The notes beneath the pieces were generated by a model. The model did no database searches, was not told the DNA's origin, and was given only the letters and a program-made list of their open reading frames with translations. A DNA stretch of 64,000 bases from assembly GCA_964574215.1 (NCBI GenBank), contig CAZNLR010000003.1, positions 105,201 through 169,200 on the forward strand, in the 5' to 3' direction. Every line of letters begins with the position of its first letter. Position 1 is the stretch's first letter. The position numbers and the translations under genes are program-made. Shown piece after piece: positions 60,142-64,000 of the stretch. This stretch comes from GCA-2725625 sp964574215. Its GTDB lineage: Bacteria > Pseudomonadota > Alphaproteobacteria > Rhodospirillales > UBA2165.

Positions 60142-60951
60142 ATGACCGAAAACGATAGCAGAAACAGCCATTCCCTCATCGGCCCGGAGGATCCGGAGCC
60201 GTTTGAGCTTCACAATCCGGACGCCATCGCGCCGGTGCTCTTGATCTGTGATCACGCCAGCAAGGCCGTGCCGGAAAAGATGAACAATCTCGGGATTGAT
60301 GAAGAGTCGTTGAACCTGCATGTGGGTTGGGATATCGGCGCCGCCGATGTAACCCGGCGGCTGTCGAACGAAATGAACGCCATGGCGGTGCTGGCCGGCT
60401 ATTCGCGACTCTTAATCGATAATAACCGCCAGCCGGGTGATCCCTCAGGTATCCCAGAGGTCAGCGACAGTATCAGTATCCCCGGCAATCAGAAATTGAC
60501 CGAAGATCAGCAGATAGAGCGGACGGAGCAGTTCTTCTGGCCCTATCACCACGCCATCGCCGACGCCGTTGCCCATTTGTGGCGGACCGGATTACCACCG
60601 GCCTTGTTCTCGGTGCACACTTTCACCCCTTCAATGAACGGCGAGGACCGCGCCTGGCATATCGGCGTACTGTGGAACCGCGATCCGCGCATGGCCATGC
60701 CGCTGATCCACAAACTGCGCAGCCACGGCGAAGGGTTCCATGTGGGCGACAATCAACCGTATTCGGGCAAGGACATTGCTTTTTCCATGGATATGCATGC
60801 CGGCGGCGCCGGCCTGCCCCATTGCGCCGTTGAAATCCGGCAGGATCTGGTGTCCACTCCCAGTGGCGCCGAATATTGGGCCGAAATTCTGGCCGAGGTA
60901 TTGCGTGATATACTCAGTATCGACGAACTGCATAAGGTGGAGCACTACTGA
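60142..60951 (+). CDS. N-formylglutamate amidohydrolase family protein
   Basis: This 269-residue protein has LLICDHASKAVP, HVGWDIGAADVTRRLS, YSRLLIDNNRQPGDP and SVHTFTPSMNGEDRAWHIGVLWNRD. These are the zinc and substrate motifs of the FGase family. The classical enzyme hydrolyses N-formylglutamate in histidine breakdown (HutG). The stop is directly followed by the start of the ligase gene (TGAATG), so the pair is co-translated; that partner differs from a hut operon, so the substrate may be another amide. Confidence 0.85.
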   Translation: MTENDSRNSHSLIGPEDPEPFELHNPDAIAPVLLICDHASKAVPEKMNNLGIDEESLNLHVGWDIGAADVTRRLSNEMNAMAVLAGYSRLLIDNNRQPGDPSGIPEVSDSISIPGNQKLTEDQQIERTEQFFWPYHHAIADAVAHLWRTGLPPALFSVHTFTPSMNGEDRAWHIGVLWNRDPRMAMPLIHKLRSHGEGFHVGDNQPYSGKDIAFSMDMHAGGAGLPHCAVEIRQDLVSTPSGAEYWAEILAEVLRDILSIDELHKVEHY

Positions 60952-62085
60952 ATGCCTTTTTCCAAGCCGACTCTGACCATCGGAGTTGAAGAGGAATATC
61001 TTATTGTCGATCCGGCAACCCGCGATCTTGCCGAACCGCCCGACGAGGCTTTTACCAGATGCGGAGAGCGGCTGAAAAATCTGGTTAAGCCTGAATTTAT
61101 GAAATCCCAGATTGAGGTGGCGACCAGCGTCTGCGGCTCCATCGGCGAAATCCGGCAGGAACTGATCGAATTGCGCTCGGTTATCGCCGAGATCATGGGC
61201 GAATACGGACTGGCGCCCATCGCCGCTTCGACCCACCCCTTCGCCACCTGGGAAACCCAGATTCATACCGATAAGGAACGCTATAATTTCCTGGCCGAGA
61301 ACATGCAGGCCGTGGCGCGGCGGCTTCTAATCAGCGGCATGCACGTCCATGTCGGCGTGGAAGACGACGAGATGCGCATCGAGATGATGAACCAGGTGGC
61401 ATATTTCCTGCCCCATCTCCTGGCGTTATCGACCTCCTCGCCGTTTTGGCGGGGTGAACATACGGGATTGAAATCGTACCGGCTGTGCGTGTTCGACGAA
61501 CTGCCCCGGTCCGGTCTGCCGGAACGGTTTGAATCCTACGGCGAATACCACCGCCATGTGTCGGTGTTGATTGAAGCCGGGCTGATCAAGGACGCCACCA
61601 TGCTGTGGTGGGATGTGCGGCCCAGCGCCACCTTTCCCACGCTGGAAATGCGCATTACCGATATCTGCACCCGCATCGACGATGCGGTCTGCCTGACGGC
61701 AATCTATCTCTGCGTCGTCCGCATGCTCTACCGGCTGCGGCGCAGTAACCGGCGCTGGCGCACTTATACCAATATGCTGATCAACGAGAACCGCTGGCGG
61801 GCGCAACGCTACGGTATCGACGAAGGCATGGTCGATTTCGGCAAAGGAGCGTCCGTTCCCTTCGAGGAACTGCTGGAAGAACTTATCGACATCATCCAGG
61901 AAGACGCCGAGGCCTTGGACTGCCTGGATGAAGTCCATCATGCGCGTAATATCCTGACCGCCGGCACCAGCGCCCACCGGCAACTGGCCACCTTTGAGAA
62001 AACCAAGGAAGCAACGAACGACGAACAGAAAGCCTTCCATGCCGTGGTCGACGAATTGATTGCCGAAACGGTCAACGGGTTTTAA
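60952..62085 (+). CDS. GCS2-family carboxylate-amine ligase (YbdK-like)
   Basis: This 377-residue protein of the glutamate-cysteine ligase type 2 family has GVEEEYLIVDP at the start, STHPF, SGMHVHVGVED and WWDVRPSATFPTLEMRITD in the core. It joins a carboxylate and an amine with ATP; E. coli YbdK has weak glutamate-cysteine ligase activity. Being coupled to an FGase-like hydrolase suggests a make-and-break pair on the same kind of amide. Confidence 0.9.
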   Translation: MPFSKPTLTIGVEEEYLIVDPATRDLAEPPDEAFTRCGERLKNLVKPEFMKSQIEVATSVCGSIGEIRQELIELRSVIAEIMGEYGLAPIAASTHPFATWETQIHTDKERYNFLAENMQAVARRLLISGMHVHVGVEDDEMRIEMMNQVAYFLPHLLALSTSSPFWRGEHTGLKSYRLCVFDELPRSGLPERFESYGEYHRHVSVLIEAGLIKDATMLWWDVRPSATFPTLEMRITDICTRIDDAVCLTAIYLCVVRMLYRLRRSNRRWRTYTNMLINENRWRAQRYGIDEGMVDFGKGASVPFEELLEELIDIIQEDAEALDCLDEVHHARNILTAGTSAHRQLATFEKTKEATNDEQKAFHAVVDELIAETVNGF

Positions 62086-62097
62086 AATCGGCTCCAC

Positions 62098-62125
62098 AAA
62101 GGCCCTTGATCGGGCCTCATTTTTT
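62098..62125 (+). terminator. Rho-independent terminator after the ligase gene
   Basis: A 6-bp stem AGGCCC/GGGCCT with a six-base loop TTGATC is followed by CATTTTTT, 14 bp beyond the ligase stop. It separates the amidohydrolase-ligase operon from gapR. Confidence 0.8.
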
Positions 62126-62154
62126 GAAATCCATAATATTTAAGAGGAATTATC

Positions 62155-62400
62155 ATGGTTGAAGTTGGCGGTATATCGAGTGACCGTTTGAAGAGCTTTG
62201 TCGAACGGATCGAGCGTTTGGAAGAGGAAAAGGCCGCCATCGCCGCCGACGTCAAAGAGGTTTATTCCGAGGCGAAAAGTACAGGTTTCGACGCCAAGAT
62301 CATCCGTCAGGTCATCAGCCTGAGAAAAATGGAAGGCGCCGACCGCCGGGAGCAGGAAGAACTCCTCGAACTCTACAAACGCGCCCTCGATATGGAATAG
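62155..62400 (+). CDS. gapR: GapR-family nucleoid protein (DUF2312)
   Basis: This 81-residue protein has the DUF2312 core: DRLKSFVERIERLEEEKAAIAAD, VKEVYSEAKSTGFDAKIIRQVISLRK and the end EELLELYKRALDME. In Caulobacter GapR binds overtwisted AT-rich DNA and helps topoisomerases during replication. AAGAGGAA lies before the ATG. It is nearly universal in Alphaproteobacteria. Confidence 0.93.
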   Translation: MVEVGGISSDRLKSFVERIERLEEEKAAIAADVKEVYSEAKSTGFDAKIIRQVISLRKMEGADRREQEELLELYKRALDME

Positions 62401-62720
62401 GCTACGGACCTATAAAATCGGCACACGCAATTAATCCAACGTCCCCCGACCGGCGACCACCGGTCATTAGCCAACTTCGACATTTATATCTCCTGTTGAC
62501 CCAGACCGTCATCGGCAGATATCACGGAATTTTATGGGGTAACAAAACTAACTTCGACAATCGGTGACAATAAGACTAGTCAACTTTTTCTGTACATCAA
62601 TTCCTCGGAGCTTCTTTTTTATCCATTACCCAACTTGATATCCAACCATGGCAGCAGGTGGCATAACGTTGTGCCAGCGAGCCTTCTAGATGCCGAGGTG
62701 GAGATAAAAAGCTTGTCGTA
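62401..62720. other. 320-bp intergenic region
   Basis: Between gapR and the end of the convergent TPR-methyltransferase gene. It contains one hairpin (GACCGG 62448-62453 with CCGGTC 62460-62465) without a U-run, possibly a weak transcription end for gapR. I see no ORF, RNA or repeat. Confidence 0.4.
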
Positions 62721-63833
62721 TTAAATCAATTTCCCAAGTTCATTGTGCTGTTCAAAATATGCCGTGATTTGATCTTGAAAGTCTTGCGGCCAATGAGGCG
62801 GGCGAACTCCCGTTGCGTCGGCAAACGACACTTTTTCATAGCCATCCGATACTCGGCGCATCGCCCAAAATCCGGAGCAACTAGAAACTTCACCAAAATA
62901 TTCACCAACGGCCAATGTTACACCCGGATGAAATTTCTTACCGCTATTTGAATCCTGAACAAAATCTGATTTTTTGTATTGCTCCGCATACGCCCGATCA
63001 CATTGCGCCAGCTGCAGTTCCAAATCGTCACCACATACAATGCCGCCCTCTCTCAACAGACGATCACATTCAACAATGTCGTTGAGCACATCGGCGTAAT
63101 GGTGGCTGCCATCGATATAGATTAAATCGAAACTATTGTCATCGAGGGTCGGTAGTATTTCCCGGCTGGATCCTCTGACCGGTGTTACCTGGACGCTGTC
63201 CGGACACAAAGAGGCATTGTGACAAAAAATCTGATAGACCTGTTGATCTCCCATATTTTCGGTCATTGTATCGTTGTAAAGGTTCGCGCCAGATTCTCCC
63301 CAAGGGTCGATACACACGATGTGACAGTCACCAACCGATAGCTTCTCGGCGGCATTTGACCATGTAATCAGTGATGACCCGGCATAGGAGCCAATTTCCA
63401 GAATACTTACTGGCGCACCCGGTGTGCATACTAAATCCACGGCCGCTGCCATGAAAACCTGCCTTTCCGGCGCGTGGCTTCCCTGTAAAAATCCTTTCGC
63501 ATGGATATGATAGGAACTGAATAAAATCCGCTTTAATTCGATAATACTTGCAGGGTTACTCTCAAGGCTGATCGAATTATCAAAATGTCTGGCGGATGTT
63601 GAGAGTTCGCCCAGTTGAAATAAGGTATAGGCGAGATAAAGATGGAAGTTTGCATTATCGGGGGTTAATTCGATCGCACGTCTAAGATATGCGGCGGCCT
63701 GGGTTCGGTTCTTTTCGCTTAAACAACCTAGAGCACGGGTAAACAGAGAATCTGGCGTATCTCTGCATCGCTCGGACAGACTGCGTGATACCTTCTCGGA
63801 TACGTGATTCAATGATTTCAATCCACCAGGCAA
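62721..63833 (-). CDS. TPR-containing class I methyltransferase
   Basis: This 370-residue protein starts with TPR-like helices (TQAAAYLRRAIELTPDNANFHLYLAYTLFQLGEL is part of a repeat pair). The methyltransferase domain of the Methyltransf_24/cephalosporin hydroxylase type follows from about residue 125: ILEIGSYAGSSLITW, CIDPWGESG and DLIYIDGSHHYADVLNDI. It probably modifies a surface glycan or small molecule; unproven. The start is a TTG with a stop just upstream; TTG 63812 behind GGTGGA is an alternative. Confidence 0.75.
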   Translation of the reverse strand: MPGGLKSLNHVSEKVSRSLSERCRDTPDSLFTRALGCLSEKNRTQAAAYLRRAIELTPDNANFHLYLAYTLFQLGELSTSARHFDNSISLESNPASIIELKRILFSSYHIHAKGFLQGSHAPERQVFMAAAVDLVCTPGAPVSILEIGSYAGSSLITWSNAAEKLSVGDCHIVCIDPWGESGANLYNDTMTENMGDQQVYQIFCHNASLCPDSVQVTPVRGSSREILPTLDDNSFDLIYIDGSHHYADVLNDIVECDRLLREGGIVCGDDLELQLAQCDRAYAEQYKKSDFVQDSNSGKKFHPGVTLAVGEYFGEVSSCSGFWAMRRVSDGYEKVSFADATGVRPPHWPQDFQDQITAYFEQHNELGKLI

Positions 63834-63871
63834 AGTATTTTTCTATGATCAACATGGTATTTCACTATGGT

Positions 63872-63902
63872 TAATAAAACCAAAAGATGCGTTTTTGCGT
63901 CT
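63872..63902 (-). terminator. possible terminator of a gene entering from the right edge
   Basis: A 6-bp stem (AGACGC/GCATCT in minus-strand reading, 63902-63897 with 63890-63885, one G-U pair) is followed on the minus strand by TTTTGGTTTTATT. All three minus-strand frames from 64000 are open for 28-50 codons, with stops at 63914, 63904 and 63849, so the tail of a gene may be here, but the frame cannot be chosen. Confidence 0.4.
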
Positions 63903-64000
63903 CTCACCCGGCGCTATACGAATAGCCACGCCGGAAGCCAGCTGGGCAGCACATCCGGCAACCAACTGTCCAGCCAAGAAGGATGCCAAAGCAGATGCAT

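Noticed and set aside
58159..62085. Ergothioneine operon built from egtD plus a GCS2 ligase (EgtA-like)
   Set aside because: No EgtB, EgtC or EgtE is present, the genes are on opposite strands, and the GCS2 gene is coupled to an amidohydrolase instead.

Overview
The window looks like chromosome of a free-living alphaproteobacterium, probably Rhodospirillales-like. The reasons are the block hisG-hisD-UPF0262-LMW phosphatase-infA-maf-rng-yacG with murA close by, a GapR (DUF2312) gene, an AapJQMP-type amino-acid ABC transporter and moderately GC-rich coding sequence. This placement is inference; no 16S gene is present.

Left third (1-22.5 kb): what appears to be a surface-adhesion locus. A cut-off gene at the left edge resembles a LapG-type transglutaminase-like periplasmic protease. 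Divergent from it is a two-TM sensor with a periplasmic Cache-like domain, a PAS domain and an HD-GYP fold that has lost its metal ligands. A TPR/ATP-grasp gene follows. Then comes a 17-kb gene on the opposite strand for a roughly 5650-residue RTX adhesin: FecR-like N-terminus, acidic linker with three FETA(A/S/G)G motifs including a LapG-type TAAG, dozens of VCBS/cadherin-like modules, RTX nonapeptides. A divergent Sel1-repeat lipoprotein-sized secreted protein follows. Both divergent intergenic regions carry a CRP-type palindrome. I read this as a possible Lap-like regulated adhesion system in which the usual LapD receptor is replaced by a pseudo-HD-GYP protein.

22.5-32.5 kb: on the minus strand a D-2-hydroxyacid dehydrogenase, a tandem DUF427 protein, a degenerate receiver protein, a GT2 glycosyltransferase and a ferritin-like di-iron protein. 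On the plus strand is an operon of HyuA, HyuB and two SDR dehydrogenases. 32.5-42.5 kb: the conserved housekeeping block on the minus strand (yacG, rng, maf, infA, phosphatase, UPF0262, hisD, hisG, then murA with two small tandem paralogues), interrupted by an arylsulfotransferase-like propeller gene and a putative sugar O-methyltransferase.

42.6-45.4 kb: tRNA-Thr(GGT) followed by a 2.75-kb decayed island bounded by a 57-bp direct repeat of the tRNA 3' half. It contains broken MalT-like, PEP-synthase-like and biotin-carboxylase genes, a BCCP gene and an IS5-type transposase relic.

45.4-56.5 kb: bicupin, SPASM relic, secreted hypothetical, then a MarR-controlled divergent cluster: aminotransferase and ThDP enzyme on one side, aapJQMP-type transporter, second aminotransferase and an NTF2-like protein on the other. 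This suggests uptake and conversion of an amino acid or its keto acid. 56.6-64 kb: small methyltransferase, single-domain response regulator, EgtD, an EamA exporter, N-formylglutamate amidohydrolase, GCS2-type carboxylate-amine ligase, GapR and a TPR-methyltransferase.
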